From Atherinomorus stipes (lineage: Eukaryota; Chordata; Actinopteri; Atheriniformes; Atherinidae): 64,000 nt of DNA. The notes under the pieces were generated by a model. That model did not search any database, was not told where the DNA came from, and worked only from the letters and a program-made list of their open reading frames with translations. The position numbers and the translations under genes were made by a program. The stretch is taken from positions 1 to 64,000 of the forward strand of contig JALJCO010013725.1 in assembly GCA_023101725.1 (NCBI GenBank), in the 5' to 3' direction. Shown piece after piece: positions 1 through 39,100 of this stretch (position 1 is the stretch's first letter; each line of letters begins with the position of its first letter).

Positions 1-3000
1 AGATTCTCATCACAATGAGGTGGAATGGAAGATTCTCATCACAATGAGGTGGACCGGAAGATTCTCATCACGATGATGAGGTGGAACGGGAGATTCTCAT
101 CATGATGAGGTGGAACGGAAGATTCTCATCATGATGAGGTGGAACGGAAGATTCTCATCATGATGAGGTGGAACGGGAGATTCTCATCACGATGAGGTGG
201 AACGGGAGATTCTCATCACGATGTGGTGGAACGGGAGATTCTCATCACAATTATGAGGTTGACCGGAAGATTCTCATCACGATGATGAGGTAGAACGGAA
301 GATTCTCATCACGATGTGGTGGAACGGGAGATTCTCATCACAATTAAGAGGTTGACCGGAAGATTCTCATCATAATGATGAGGTAGAACAGGAGATTCTC
401 ATCACGATGATGAGGTGGAACGGTAGATTCTCATCACGATGATGAGGTGGAATGGGGGATTCTCCTCATGATGTGGTGGAACGGAAGATTCTCATCACAA
501 TGAGGTGGAACGGGAGATTCTCATCACGATGATGAGGTGGAACGGGAGATTCTCATCACGATGTGGTGGAACGGGAGATTCTCATCACGATATGGTGGAA
601 GGGAGATTCTCATCACGATGAGGTGGAACGGGAGATTCTCATCAACATGTGGTGGAACGGGAGATTCTCATCACGATGAGGTGGAACGGGAGATTCTCAT
701 CAACATGTGGTGGAACGGGAGATTCTCATCACGATGATGAGGTGGAACGGGAGATTCTCATCACAATGAGGTTGACCGGAAGATTCTCATCACAATGATG
801 AGATGGAACGGGGGATTCTTCTCATGATGTGGTGGAACGGAAGATTCTCATCACAATGAGTTGGAACGGGAGATTCTCATCACGATGATGAGGTGGAACG
901 GGAGACTCTCATCACAATTATGAGGTTGACCGGAAGATTCTCATCACGATGATGAGGTGGAACGGGAGACTCTCATCACAATTATGAGGTTGACCGGAAG
1001 ATTCTCCTCACGATGTGGTGGAACGGGAGATTCTCATCACAATGAGGTGGAACGGAAGATTCTCATCACGATGTGGTGGAACAGGATTCTCATCACAAGA
1101 GGTTGACCGGAAGATTCTCATCATGATGATGAGGTAGAACAGGAGATTCTCATCACGATGATGAGGTGGAACGGTAGATTCTCATCACGATGGTGAGGTG
1201 GAACGGGAGATTCTCATCATGAATGTGGTGGAACGGGAGATTCTCATCACGATGTGGTGGAACGGGAGATTCTCATCACGATGAGGTGGAACGGGAGATT
1301 CTCATCACGATGTGGTGGAACGGAAGATTCTCATCACAATGAGGTGGAACGGCAGATTCTCATCACAATGATGAGGTTGACCGGAAGATTCTCATCATGA
1401 TGAGGTGGAACGGAAGATTCTCATCACAATGAGGTGGAACGGGAGATTCTCATCACAATGAGGTGGAACGGGAGATTCTCATCACAATGAGGTGGAACGG
1501 GAGATTCTCATCACAATGATGAGGTTGACCGGAAGATTCTCATCACGATGTGGTGGAACGGAAGATTCTCATCACAATGAGGTGGAACGGGAGATTCTCA
1601 TCACAATGATGAGGTTGACCGGAAGATTCTCATCACGATGTGGTGGAACGGAAGATTCTCATCACAATGAGGTGGAACGGGAGATTCTCGTCACAATGAT
1701 GAGGTTGACCGGAAGATTCTCATCACGATGAGGTGGAACGGGAGATTCTCATCACAATGATGAGGTTGACCGGAAGATTCTCATCATGATGAGGTGGAAC
1801 GGAAAGATTCTCATCACAATGAGGTGGACCGGAAGATTCTCATCACGATGATGAGGTGGGAGGGAGATTCTCATCATGATGAGGTGGAACGGGAGATTCT
1901 CATCATGATGAGGTGGAACGGGAGATTCTCATCATGATGATGAAGTGGAACGGGAGACTCTCATCACAATTATGAGGTTGACCGGAAGATTCTCATCACG
2001 ATGATGAGGTGGAACGGGAGACTCTCATCACAATTATGAGGTTGACCGGAAGATTCTCCTCACGATATGGTGGAACGGGAGATTCTCATCACAATGAGGT
2101 GGAACGGAAGATTCTCATCACGATGTGGTGGAACAGGATTCTCATCACAATTAAGAGGTTGACCGGAAGATTCTCATCATGATGATGAGGTAGAACAGGA
2201 GATTCTCATCACGATGATGAGGTGGAACGGTAGATTCTCATCACGATGATGAGGTGGAACGGGAGATTCTCATCATGAATGTGGTGGAACGGGAGATTCT
2301 CATCACGATGTGGTGGAACGGGAGATTCTCATCACGATGAGGTGGAACGGGAGATTCTCATCACGATGTGGTGGAACGGAAGATTCTCATCACAATGAGG
2401 TGGAACGGCAGATTCTCATCACAATGATGAGGTTGACCGGAAGATTCTCATCATGATGAGGTGGAATGGAAGATTCTCATCACAATGAGGTGGAACGGGA
2501 GATTCTCATCACAATGAGGTGGAACGGGAGATTCTCATCACAATGATGAGGTTGACCGGAAGATTCTCATCACGATGTGGTGGAACGGAAGATTCTCATC
2601 ACAATGAGGTGGAACGGGAGATTCTCATCACAATGATGAGGTTGACCGGAAGATTCTCATCACGGTGGGGGGGCTCATCACAATGAGGTGGAACGGGAGA
2701 TTCTCATCACAATGATGAGGTTGACCGGAAGATTCTCATCATGATGAGGTGGAACGGAAGATTCTCATCACAATGAGGTGGACCGGAAGATTCTCATCAC
2801 GATGATGAGGTGGAACGGGAGATTCTCATCATGATGAGGTGGAACGGGAGATTCTCATCATGATGAGGTGGAACGGGAGATTCTCATCATGATGAGGTGG
2901 AACGGAAGATTCTCATCACGATGAGGTGGAACGGGAGATTCTCATCACGATGAGGTGGAACGGGAGATTCTCATCACGATGTGGTGGAACGGAAGATTCT

Positions 3001-4243
3001 CATCACAATGAGGTTTACAGGATGATTCTCATCACAATGAGGTGGAACGGAAGATTCTCATCACAATGTGGTGGAACGGGAGATTCTCATCACAATTATG
3101 AGGTTGACCGGAAGATTCTCATCACGATGATGAGGTGGAACGGGGGATTCTCCTCACGATGTGGTGGAACGGGAGATTCTCATCACAATGAGGTGGAACG
3201 GAAGATTCTCATCACGATGTGGTGGAACGGGAGATTCTCATCACAATTAAGAGGTTGACCGGAAGATTCTCATCATGATGATGAGGTAGAACAGGAGATT
3301 CTCATCACGATGATGAGGTGGAACGGTAGATTCTCATCACGATGATGAGGTGGAACGGGAGATTCTCATCATGGATGTGGTGGAACGGGAGATTCTCATC
3401 ACGATGTGGTGGAACGGGAGACGGGAGATTCTCATCACGATGAGGTGGAACGGGAGATTCTCATCAACATGTGGTGGAACGAGAGATTCTCATCACGATG
3501 AGGTGGAACGGGAGATTCTCATCACGATCATGAGGTGGAACGGGAGATTCTCATCACAATGAGGTTGACCGGAAGATTCTCATCACAATGATGAGGTGGA
3601 ACGGGAGATTCTCATCACAATGTGGTGGAACGGAAGATTCTCATCACGATGTGGTGGAACGGGAGATTCTCATCACGTTGATGAGGTGGAACGGGAGATT
3701 CTCATCACGATGATATGGTGGAATGGGAGATTGTCATCACGATGAGGTGGAACAAGAGATTCTCATAGTGATGATGAGATGGAACGGGAGATTCTCATCA
3801 TGATGAGGTGGAACAAGAGATTCTCATCACGATGATGAGGTAGAACAGGAGATTCTCATCACGATGAGGTGGAACAAGAGATTCTCATAGTGATGATGAG
3901 GTGGAACGGGAGATTCTCATTACGGTGAGGTGGAACAAGAGATTCTCATAGTGATGATGAGGTGGAACGGGAGATTCTCATCATAATAAGGTGGAACAAG
4001 AGATTCTCATCACGATGATGAGGTAGAACGGGAGATTCTCATCACGATGAGGTGGAACAAGAGATTCTCATCACGATGATGAGGTAGAACGGGAGACTTC
4101 ATCACGATGATGTGGTGGAATGGGAGATTCTCATCACGATGAGGTGGAACAAGAAATTCTCATCACGATGATGAGGTCGAACAAGAGATTGTCATCACGA
4201 TGATGAGGTGGAACAGGGGATTCTCATCTCGATGAGTTGGAAC
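1..4243. repeat. Minisatellite A, block 1 (29-32 bp unit), slc5a6 intron 14
   Basis: About 140 tandem copies of a unit built on AGATTCTCATCACGATGAGG plus TGGAACGGG. A three-base (GAT) indel and point variants make the length vary between 29 and 32. CTCATCA and TGATGAG within the longer unit form a 7 bp stem with a three-base loop. The block runs off the left edge and is cut at its right end by a hAT insertion. Confidence 0.95.
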
Positions 4244-5428
4244 TAGGGTTGCACGGTATACCGGTACCAGTATAGTACCGCAATACTAACGCGTTTAAAA
4301 CGGTACTATACCAGCATTTAAAAAGAAACGGTACTTTAATAAGAAAAAAAAACGCAGTTAAATTGGTAAATTGGAGCCTGTCTCTTTAAGAGCAGCGAGG
4401 CCAGCAGTGAGTGTGACGTAGTTAATGATGCGGCTCTGAGTGAAGCACCTTCACTGAGGAAGAGGAGGAGGAGACGTCAGGTAGCAGCAGGCTGGTTCAT
4501 GGCGAGTGGACGCTGCTGCGGATACCTGAAGTTTGAAGTGTTGCCTCCGTTAGCAGACGGACTTTGTAGCATCGCTTTCACTGCGGTGCTTCAGTGTTCA
4601 ACGGCTCACCTTCATCATTAGCTTTGAATCCGTAATACTTCCAAACTGTACTTTGAGCTTCTACTTTATCAACACGGGCTTTTCCAAAGCCGTCATCTTT
4701 TCTTTTTTCCTCTAAAGGAAAACTACGCGGACTTAGTGACTTCAGTCAGGAACAACTGATGCTGATGTTCAGTTATGTCAAAGTAAAAAGCACAAAACCT
4801 TCCAGCCCAGTAGAAACCTACAGAAGCCTACATACGACACATAAACGGTTAATAAATACATTTTTAATTTCTTTCAGCTATTACATCCTTAAAATGTTTA
4901 AATAAGTTTAAAAATGGTGACAGAGATGAACTGACTGATGATATGTTCAATTATTATATATATATTATAATTATTAATACAACTTGACTGATGTTATAAT
5001 GAAGTCAGTCACACAAACATGGTTTTATAGACATTACCTCATACCCATTTAATGTTTCATATCATAAACTATTAAGACACAACAATAAATAAACATTTTG
5101 AAAAACATTAAAAATTACTCCGAAAGCCTTACAATATGTAATTCATTTAGATAGTTTTACAATTTATTTTTCCAATGTCCATATAATTTTTTATGTATAA
5201 AATGATTTTGATTTTAATTTGGCATTGCTTTATATTACTGGTTCTCTGTGTTTTAAATTGAAGATTTTACTTCTTTATTTGATTATTTTAAAATAAAAGA
5301 CTTCAAGAACAATAACACAAATAAAAGAAAATTTAAGTATGGTTTACCTTTTAAAAAAGCACCGAAAAGTATCGAAATACAAAATGGTATCGGTATCGAA
5401 ACAGAAATTTGGTATCGTGACAACCCTA
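4244..5428. mobile_element. Non-autonomous hAT element inserted in minisatellite A
   Basis: The 1,185 bp element begins TAGGGTTGCACGGTATACC and ends GGTATCGTGACAACCCTA, imperfect terminal inverted repeats. It is flanked by a perfect 8 bp target duplication, GTTGGAAC (4236-4243 and 5429-5436), typical of hAT transposition. The target is part of a minisatellite unit. No transposase frame was found, so it was probably mobilised in trans. Confidence 0.9.
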
Positions 5429-7582
5429 GTTGGAACGGGAGTAACTCATCACGATTATATGGTAGAACGGGAGATTCTCATCACGATGAGGTGGAACAAG
5501 AGATTCTCATAGTAATGATGAGGTGGAACGGAAGATTCTCATCACAATGAGGTGGAACGGGGGATTCTCATCAACATGTGGTGGAACGGGAGATTCTCAT
5601 CACGATGATGAGGTGGAACGGGAGATTCTCATCACGATGATGAGGTGGAACGGAAGATTCTCATCACAATAAGGTGGAACGGAAGATTCTCATCACGATG
5701 ATGAGGTGGAACGGAAGATTCTCATCACAATGAGGTGGAACGGAAGATTCTCATCACGATGAAGTGGTGGAACGGGAGATTCTCATCACAATTAAGAGGT
5801 TGACCGGAAGATTCTCATCACGATGTGGTGGAACGGGAGATTCTCATCACGATGATGAGGTGTAAGGGGGGATTCTTCTCATGATGTGGTGGAACGGAAG
5901 ATTCTCATCACGATGAGGTGGAACGGAAGATTCTCATCACAATGAGGTGGAACGGAAGATTCTCATCACAATGAGGTGGAACGGGAGATTCTCATCACGA
6001 TGATGAGGTGTAAGGGGGGATTCTTCTCATGATGTGGTGGAACGGAAGATTCTCATCACGATGAGGTGGAACGGAAGATTCTCATCACGATGAGGTGGAA
6101 CAGAAGATTCTCATCACGATGAGGTGGAACGGGAAATTCTCATCACGATGTGGAACGGGAGATTCTCATCACGATGTGGTGGAACGGGAGATTCTCATCA
6201 CGATGAGGAGGTGGAACGGGGGATTCTCATTACGATGATGAGGTGGAACGGGGGATTCTCCTCACGATGTGGTGGAACGGGAGATTCTCATCACAATTAA
6301 GAGGTTGACCGGAAGATTCTCATCATGATGATGAGGTAGAACAGGAGATTCTCATCACGATGATGAGGTGGAACGGTAGATTCTCATCACGATGTGGTGG
6401 AACGGGAGATTCTCATCACGATGTGGTGGAACGGGAGATTCTCATCACGATGAGGAGGTGGAACAGGGGATTCTCATCACGATGATGAGGTGGAACGGGG
6501 GATTCTCCTCATGATTTGGTGGAACGGAAGATTCTCATCACAATGAGTTGGAACGGGAGATTCTCATCACAATTATGAGGTTGACCGGAAGATTCTCATC
6601 ACGATGATGAGGTGGAACGGGAGATTCTCATCACGATGATGAGGTGGAAAGGGAGATTCTCATCACGATGATGAGGTGGAACGGAAGATTCTCATCACGA
6701 TGATGAGGTGGAACGGGAGATTCTCCTCACGATGTGGTGGAACGGGAGATTCTCATCACAATTAAGAGGTTGACCGGAAGATTCTCATCATGATGATGAG
6801 GTAGAACAGGAGATTCTCATCACGATGATGAGGTGGAACGGTAGATTCTCATCACGATGTGGTGGAACGGGAGATTCTCATCACAATGAGGTGGAACGGG
6901 AGATTCTCATCACGATGTGGTGGAACGGGAGATTCTCATCACAATTAAGAGGTTGACCGGAAGATTCTCATCACGATGTGGTGGAACGGGAGATTCTCAT
7001 CACGATATGGTGGAACGGGAGATTCTCATCATGATGATGAGGTGGAACGGGAGATTCTCATCACGATGAGGTGGAACGGGAGATTCTCATCAACATGTGA
7101 TGGAACGGGAGATTCTCATCACGATGAGGTGGAACGGGAGATTCTCCTCATGGATGTGGTGGAACGGGAGATTCTCATCACGATGAGGTTGACCGGAAGA
7201 TTCTCATCTTGATGATGAGGTGGAACGGGAGATTCTCATCACAATGAGGTTGACCGGAAGATTCTCATCATGATGATGAGGTGGAACGGGAGATTCTCCT
7301 CATGGATGTGGTGGAACGGGAGATTCTCATCACGATGAGGTTGACCGGAAGATTCTCATCTTGATGATGAGGTGGAACGGGAGATTCTCATCACAATGAG
7401 GTTGACCGGAAGATTCTCATCACGATGATGAGGTGAAACGGGAGATTCTCATCACGATGTGGTGGAACGGGAGATTCTCATTACGATGTGGTGGAACGGG
7501 AGATTCTCATCACAATTAAAAGGTTGACCGGAAGATTCTCATCATGATGAGGTGGAACAAGAGAGTCTCATCACGATGATGA
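5429..7582. repeat. Minisatellite A, block 2
   Basis: Continuation of the 29-32 bp array between the hAT element and the LINE, about 70 copies. Sub-blocks recur, for example GGAGATTCTCCTCATGGATG at 7,138 and 7,291, so longer duplications of several units have taken place. Confidence 0.95.
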
Positions 7583-7646
7583 AATGAAATGAAAAGAAAA
7601 ATACTTTATTCATCCCCGAAGGGAAATTCAGTATTGTCAAAGCTCA

Positions 7647-7677
<31 letters not shown>

Positions 7678-8898
7678 ACAAAAAGTCAGTCAGTCTTGTT
7701 CTTCAGGGTGATGGTTGCTGGCAGGAATGAATTCCTGTATCTCTCCGTCCTACAGTGAACCTGACGCAGCCTCCCACTGAACACACTCTGTTGATTCTTC
7801 ACCGTGTTGTGGAGAGGATGGGAAGAGTCCTCCATCATCTTCATCAGCTTGTGCAGCATTCTTTTTTGAACGATCAGCTCCAGCGGCTCCAGAGTTCTCC
7901 CCAGCACAGAACCAGCTTTCTTGATCAGCTTGTTTAGTTTCTTCAAGTCTCTGGTTCTGATGCTGCTGCCCCAGCAGATGCTGCAAAGCTAATTGCACTT
8001 TCCACAACAGACTTATAGAAGATCTGCAACATCTTGGTGCAGACGTTGAATGATCTCAGCTTCCTTAAGAAGTAGAGTCTGCTCAGACCTTTCTTGTAGA
8101 TGTAGTCACTGTTGCATTTCCAATCGAGTCTGTTGTCCAGCTGAACTCCAGGTATTTGTAGTTCTCCACCACCTCCACCTCCTCTTCCAGGATGTAGACA
8201 GGACTATGCTGCTTATTCTTGCTCCTCCTGAATCAACAATCATCTCTTTAGTCTTGCTGGTATTTAAGATGAGCTGATTGTTACCATTTCACAACCTGAT
8301 TGACCAGTTCCCTGTACTCGGCTTCTTGTCCATCACTAATACACCCCACAACTGCAGAGTCATCAGAGTATTTCTGCAGATGACAGGATCAGAGTTGTAC
8401 TGGAAGTCTGAGGTGTACAGTGTGAAGAGGAATGGTGAGAGTACAGTTCCTTGTGGTGCTCCAGTGCTGCTGACCACCATCTCAGACACACAACCTTTCA
8501 GTCTCACAAACTGTGGTCTGTTTGTGAGGTAGTCATAAATCCAGGTGGTTGTGGAGGATCCACCTGGAAGTTATGGAGCTTCTGACATAGCAAAGCAGCT
8601 GAATAGTATTAAAGGCACTTGAAAAATCAAAGAACATGACCCTCAAAGTGCTGCCTGACTGGTCCAGATGAGAGTGGGCTCTCTGAAGCAGGAAGATGAT
8701 GGCGTCTTCAACCCGAAGCCCATTACGATATGCGAACTGTAATGGGTCCTGAAAGGTGTTCACTTGCTTGTTGAGGTGAGCCAGTAAGAGTCTCTCCAGG
8801 ACTTTCATGATGTGAGAAGTCAGAGCAACTGGTCTGTAGTCAGAGCTTTCACAAATTGCAGCTACCTAGCAGCGCATTCCAGAAATTTATTTTTTTTT
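7583..8898 (-). mobile_element. 5'-truncated L2-like LINE, degenerate
   Basis: On the minus strand, reverse transcriptase motifs appear in order: FFDFSSAFNTIQ (motif A, near 8,600), GAPQGTVLSPFLFTLYTSD (motif B, near 8,450) and KYSDDSAVVGC (motif C, near 8,370). They lie in different frames, so it cannot code an active enzyme. The 3' end has the teleost LINE tail with CCCCGAAGGGAAATTC and an ATTTC-rich end at 7,583. GATGA flanks both sides (7578-7582, 8899-8903), probably a short target duplication inside minisatellite A. Confidence 0.85.
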
Positions 8899-10452
8899 GA
8901 TGAGGTAGAATGGGAGATTCTCATCACGATGATGTGGTGGAACAAGAGATTCTCATCATGATGTGGTGGAACAAGAGATTCTCATCATGATGTGGTGGAA
9001 CAAGAGATTCTCATCATGATGTGGTGGAACAAGAGATTCTCATCACGATGATGAGGTAGAACGGGAGATTCTCATCATGATGTGGTGGAACAAGAGATTC
9101 TCATCACGATGATGAGGTAGAACGGGAGATTCTCATCATGATGATGAGGTAGAACGGGAGATTCTCATCACGATGATGAGGTAGAATGGGAGATTCTCAT
9201 CACGATGAGGTGGAACAAGAGATTCTCATAGTGATGATGAGGTGGAACGGGAGATTCTCATCATGATGTGGTGGAACAAGAGATTCTCATCACGATGATG
9301 AGGTAGAACGGGAGATTCTCATCACGATGATGTGGTAGAACGGTAGATTCTCATCACGATGAGGTGGAACAAGAGATTCTCATCACGATGATTAGGTAGA
9401 ACGTAAGATTCTCATCACGATGATATGGTGGAACGGGAGATTCTCATCACGATGATGTGGTAGAACGTAAGAGATTCTCATCACGATGATGAGGTAGAAC
9501 AGGAGATTCTCATAATGATGATGAGGTGGAACAGGGGATTCTCATCACGATGATATGGTGGAATGGGAGATTCTCATCACGATGAGGTGGAACAAGAGAT
9601 TCTCATAGTGATGTTGCGGTGGAACGGGAGATTCTCATCACGATGTGGTGGAACGGGAGATTCTCATAGTGATGATGAGGTGGAACGGGAGATTCTCATC
9701 ACGATGTGGTGGAACGGGAGATTCTCATCACGATGTGGTGGAACGGGAGATTCTCATAGTGATGATGAGGTGGAACGGGAGATTCTCATCACGATGTGGT
9801 GGAACAAGAGATTCTCATCACGATGATGAGGTGGAACGGGAGATTCTCATCATGATGTGGTGGAACAAGAGATTTTGGAGAGGGGGGAGATTCTCATCTC
9901 GATGAGTTGGAACGGGAGAATCTCATCACGATGATGTGGTAGAACGGTAGATTCTCATCACGATGAGGTGGAACAAGAGATTCTCATCACGATGATGTGG
10001 TGGAACGGTAGATTCTCATCACGATGATGTGGTGGAACAGGGGATTCTCATCTCGATGAGTTGGAACGGGAGAATCTCATCACGATAATGAGGTAGAACG
10101 GGAGGTTCTCATCACGATGATATGGTGGAACGGGAGATTCTCATCACGATGATGAGGTGGAACGGGAGATTCTCATCACGATGATATGGTGGAACGGGAG
10201 TCTCTCATCACGATGATGAGGTAGAACAGGAGATTCTCATCACGATAATGAGGTAGAACGGGAGGTTCTCATCACGATGATATGGTGGAACGGGAGTCTC
10301 TCATCACGATGATGAGGTGGAACAGGAGATTCTCATCACGATGATGAGGTGGAACAGGAGATTCTCATCACGATGATGAGGTAGAACAGGAGATTCTCAT
10401 CACGATGATGAGGTAGAACAGGAGATTCTCATCACGATATGGAGAAACAGGA
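8899..10452. repeat. Minisatellite A, block 3
   Basis: About 50 copies of the same array, with more GGAACAAGAG and TAGAACGGGAG variants than block 1. The array decays near 10,440. The sequence from 10,453 to 10,742 is plain AT-rich intron with nothing recognisable. Confidence 0.95.
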
Positions 10453-10742
10453 GATTCCTGCCTGAGTTATCAGTTCATCCAAATTACATAATTTTTGCTG
10501 CTTTGTTTCATTTCATAATGTAATAATTGTATCTGTTAATAAACCCTGATTTTGCTCTAAATAAGACAATTCTTTTGCTGTTTATGGGGTTTTTTGAAAC
10601 AAGCAATGAAGGCGCAGCCTCCAGATACACGACTGCCTAATATAAATCTTAGGAGCCGTTTAAATTTTCTAAGAGGCAGTAGGCGGTGCCTCTACAAGAA
10701 TAAATCAGTACATTTTCAGCATTAACGCTAAAACCTGCTTAC

Positions 10743-35715
<24,973 letters not shown>

Positions 35716-35791
35716 GGTGACACTGGATGCAGGAGGTGGGGGGTGGGGTGGGGCGTAATGGCCTCTGGGAGCGACAAAGACCAGCGGCTGA

Positions 35792-35821
35792 TTAGGACCT
35801 GACGGACAGCTGTTCACCCAT
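35792..35821 (-). promoter_or_regulatory. Short upstream ORF in the 5' leader of slc5a6
   Basis: If the exon begins at 35,831, its first ATG is not the transporter start. It opens a nine-codon frame (MGEQLSVRS, then TAA) in another phase, ending 76 bases before the main ATG. Such a frame could lower translation of the main ORF. This is inference from position only. Confidence 0.45.
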
Positions 35822-35831
35822 GGAGACCGTC

Positions 35832-36151
35832 CTGAAACCAAGCAGAGGAAAGAGGAGGGGAGAAGTTCATAACCTGGATGAGGTACACAGAAAAATAAAG
35901 CATCCTTCACATCGTCAAGCTACATCATCAGGACGAAAACTGTAACCATGACAACCAGCAGATCCTAAATGTCAGAAGTTTGTCTTCCCACTTCTAACTC
36001 CTCGTTTTCCCGTGGTTCAGCCTGGCAGGTTCAATCCGCTGTCTCTCTGGTACAACAGGGCAGCTACAGCTGCATCGCCGTCCGTGTTCCACGTAGAGAA
36101 GCTGTTTGACCAAACACACGGCAGAGAAAGAAGCACCACAGACATGGCGGC
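35832..36151. other. Segment upstream of slc5a6 exon 1
   Basis: This is either intron or promoter-proximal sequence. It contains scattered CpGs and GACATGGCGGCTC near 36,143, which resembles a YY1 site on the plus strand. No TATA box or clear start site could be assigned. Confidence 0.35.
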
Positions 36152-39100
36152 TCTGTCTGGGTACCACAGATGAACGGTGGAGGGTGGTTCCTCCCCGCCG
36201 GGGTCCGCTCGCTGCTGTCTGGGTACCACAGATGAACGGTGGAGGGTGGTTCCTCCCCGCCGGGGTCCGCTCGCTGCTGTCTGGATACCACAGATGAACG
36301 GTGGAGGGTGGTTCCTCCCCGCCGGGGTCCGCTCGCTGCTGTCTGGGTACCACAGATGAACGGTGGAGGGTCGTTCCTCCCCGCCGGGGTCCGCTCGCTG
36401 CTGTCTGGGTAATACAGATGAACGGTGGAGGGTCGCTCCTCCCCGCGGAGGTCCGCTCGCTGCTGTCTGGGTACCACAGATGAACGGTGGAGGGTCGTTC
36501 CTCCCCGCCGGGGTCCGCTCGCTGCTGTCTGGGTAATACAGATGAACGGTGGAGGGTCGCTCCTCCCCGCGGAGGTCCGCTCGCTGCTGTCTGGGTACCA
36601 CAGATGAACGGTGGAGGGTCGTTCCTCCCCGCCGGGGTCCGCTCGCTGCTGTCTGGGTACCACAGATGAACGGTGGAGGGTCGTTCCTCCCCGCCGGGGT
36701 CCGCTCGCTGCTGTCTGGGTACCACAGATGAACGGTGGAGGGTCGTTCCTCCCCGCCGGGGTCCGCTCGCTGCTGTCTGGGTACCACAGATGAACGGTGG
36801 AGGGTGGTTCCTCCCCGCCGGGGTCCGCTCGCTGCTGTCTGGGTACCACAGATGAACGGTGGAGGGTCGTTCCTCCCCGCCGGGGTCCGCTCACTGCTGT
36901 CTGGGTACCACAGATGAACGGTGGAGGGTCGTTCCTCCCCGCCGGGGTCCGCTCGCTGCTGTCTGGGTACCACAGATGAACGGTGGAGGGTCCCTCCTCC
37001 CCGCCGGGGTCCGCTCGCTGCTGTCTGGGTACCACAGATGAACGGTGGAGGGTCCCTCCTCCCTGCCGGGGTCCGCACGCTGCTGTCTGGGTACCACAGA
37101 TGAACGGTGGAGGGTCCCTCCTCCCCGCCGGGGTCCGCTCGCTGCTGTCTGGGTACCACAGATGAACGGTGGAGGGTGGTTCCTCCCCGCCGGGGTCCGC
37201 TCGCTGCTGTCTGGGTACCACAGATGAACGGTGGAGGGTCGTTCCTCCCCGCCGGGGTCCGCTCGCTGCTGTCTGGGTACCACAGATGAACGGTGGAGGG
37301 TCGTTCCTCCCCGCCGGGGTCCGCTCGCTGCTGTCTGGGTACCACAGATGAACGGTGGAGGGTCGTTCCTCCCCGCCGGGGTCCGCTCGCTGCTGTCTGG
37401 GTACCACAGATGAACGGTGGAGGGTCGTTCCTCCCCGCCGGGGTCCGCTCGCTGCTGTCTGGGTACCACAGATGAACTGTGGAGGGTCGTACCTCCCCGC
37501 CGGGGTCCGCTCGCTGCTGTCTGGGTACCACAGATGAACGGTGGAGGGTGGTTCCTCCCCGCCGGGGTCCGCTCGCTGCTGTCTGGGTACCACAGATGAA
37601 CGGTGGAGGGTCGTTCCTCCCCGCCGGGGTCCGCTCGCTGCTGTCTGGGTACCACAGATGAACGGTGGAGGGTCGTTCCTCCCCGCCGGGGTCCGCTCGC
37701 TGCTGTCTGGGTACCACAGATGAACGGTGGAGGGTGGTTCCTCCCCGCCGGGGTCCGCTCGCTGCTGTCTGGGTACCACAGATGAACGGTGGAGGGTCGT
37801 TCCTCCCCGCCGGGGTCCGCTCGCTGCTGTCTGGGTACCACAGATGAACGGTGGAGGGTGGTTCCTCCCCGCCGGGGTCCGCTCGCTGCTTTCTGGGTAC
37901 CACAGATGAACGGTGGAGGGTGGTTCCTCCCCGCCGGGGTCCGCTCGCTGCTGTCTGGATTGGACAGATGAACGGTGGAGGGTGGTTCCTCCCCGCCGGG
38001 GTCCGCTCGCTGCTGTCTGGGTACCACAGATGAACGGTGGAGGGTCGTTCCTCCCCGCCGGGGTCCGCTCGCTGCTGTCTGGGTACCACAGATGAACGGT
38101 GGAGGGTGGTTCCTCCCCGCCGGGGTCCGCTCGCTGCTTTCTGGGTACCACAGATGAACGGTGGAGGGTCGTTCCTCCCCGCCGGGGTCCGCTCGCTGCT
38201 GTCTGGGTACCACAGATGAACGGTGGAGGGTTGTTCCTCCCCGCCGGGGTCCGCTCGCTGCTTTCTGGGTACCACAGATGAACGGTGGAGGGTCGTTCCT
38301 CCCCGCCGGGGTCCGCTCGCTGCTGTCTGGGTACCACAGATGAACGGTGGAGGGTCGTTCCTCCCCGCCGGGGTCCGCTCGCTGCTGTCTGGGTACCACA
38401 GATGAACGGTGGAGGGTGGTTCCTCCCCGCCGGGGTCCGCTCGCTGCTGTCTGGGTACCACAGATGAACGGTGGAGGGTGGTTCCTCCCCCCGGGGTCCG
38501 CTCGCTGCTGTCTGGGTACCACAGATGAACGGTGGAGGGTGGTTTCCCCCGCCGGGGTCCGCTCGCTGCTGTCTGGGTACCACAGATGAACGGTGGAGGG
38601 TGGTTCCTCCCCCCGGGGTCCGCTCGCTGCTGTCTGGGTACCACAGATGAACGGTGGAGGGTGGTTCCTCCCCCCGGGGTCCGCTCGCTGCTGTCTGGGT
38701 ACCACAGATGAACGGTGGAGGGTGGTTCCTCCCCGCCGGGGTCCGCTCGCTGCTGTCTGGGTACCACAGATGAACGGTGGAGGGTCGCTCCTCCCCGCCG
38801 GGGTCCGCTCGCTGCTGTCTGGGTACCACAGATGAACGGTGGAGGGTGGTTCCTCCCTGCCGGGGTCCGCTCGCTGCTTTCTGGGTACCACAGATGAACG
38901 GTGGAGGGTGGTTCCTCCCCGCCGGGGTCCGCTCGCTGCTTTCTGGGTACCACAGATGAACGGTGGAGGGTCGTTCCTCCCCGCCGGGGTCCGCTCGCTG
39001 CTGTCTGGGTACCACAGATGAATGGTGGAGGGTGGTTCCTCCCCGCCGGGGTCCGCTCGCTGCTGTCTGGATAGGACAGATGAACGGTGGAGGGTGGTTC

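Noticed and set aside
1..4243. CRISPR-like array
   Set aside because: The units are contiguous tandem copies with no unique spacers and the window is from a vertebrate genome; the same holds for the other arrays.
36143..36156. GACATGGCGGCTC as a promoter YY1 site marking a second gene on the plus strand
   Set aside because: A single short match beside an array is not enough; no plus-strand exon follows it.
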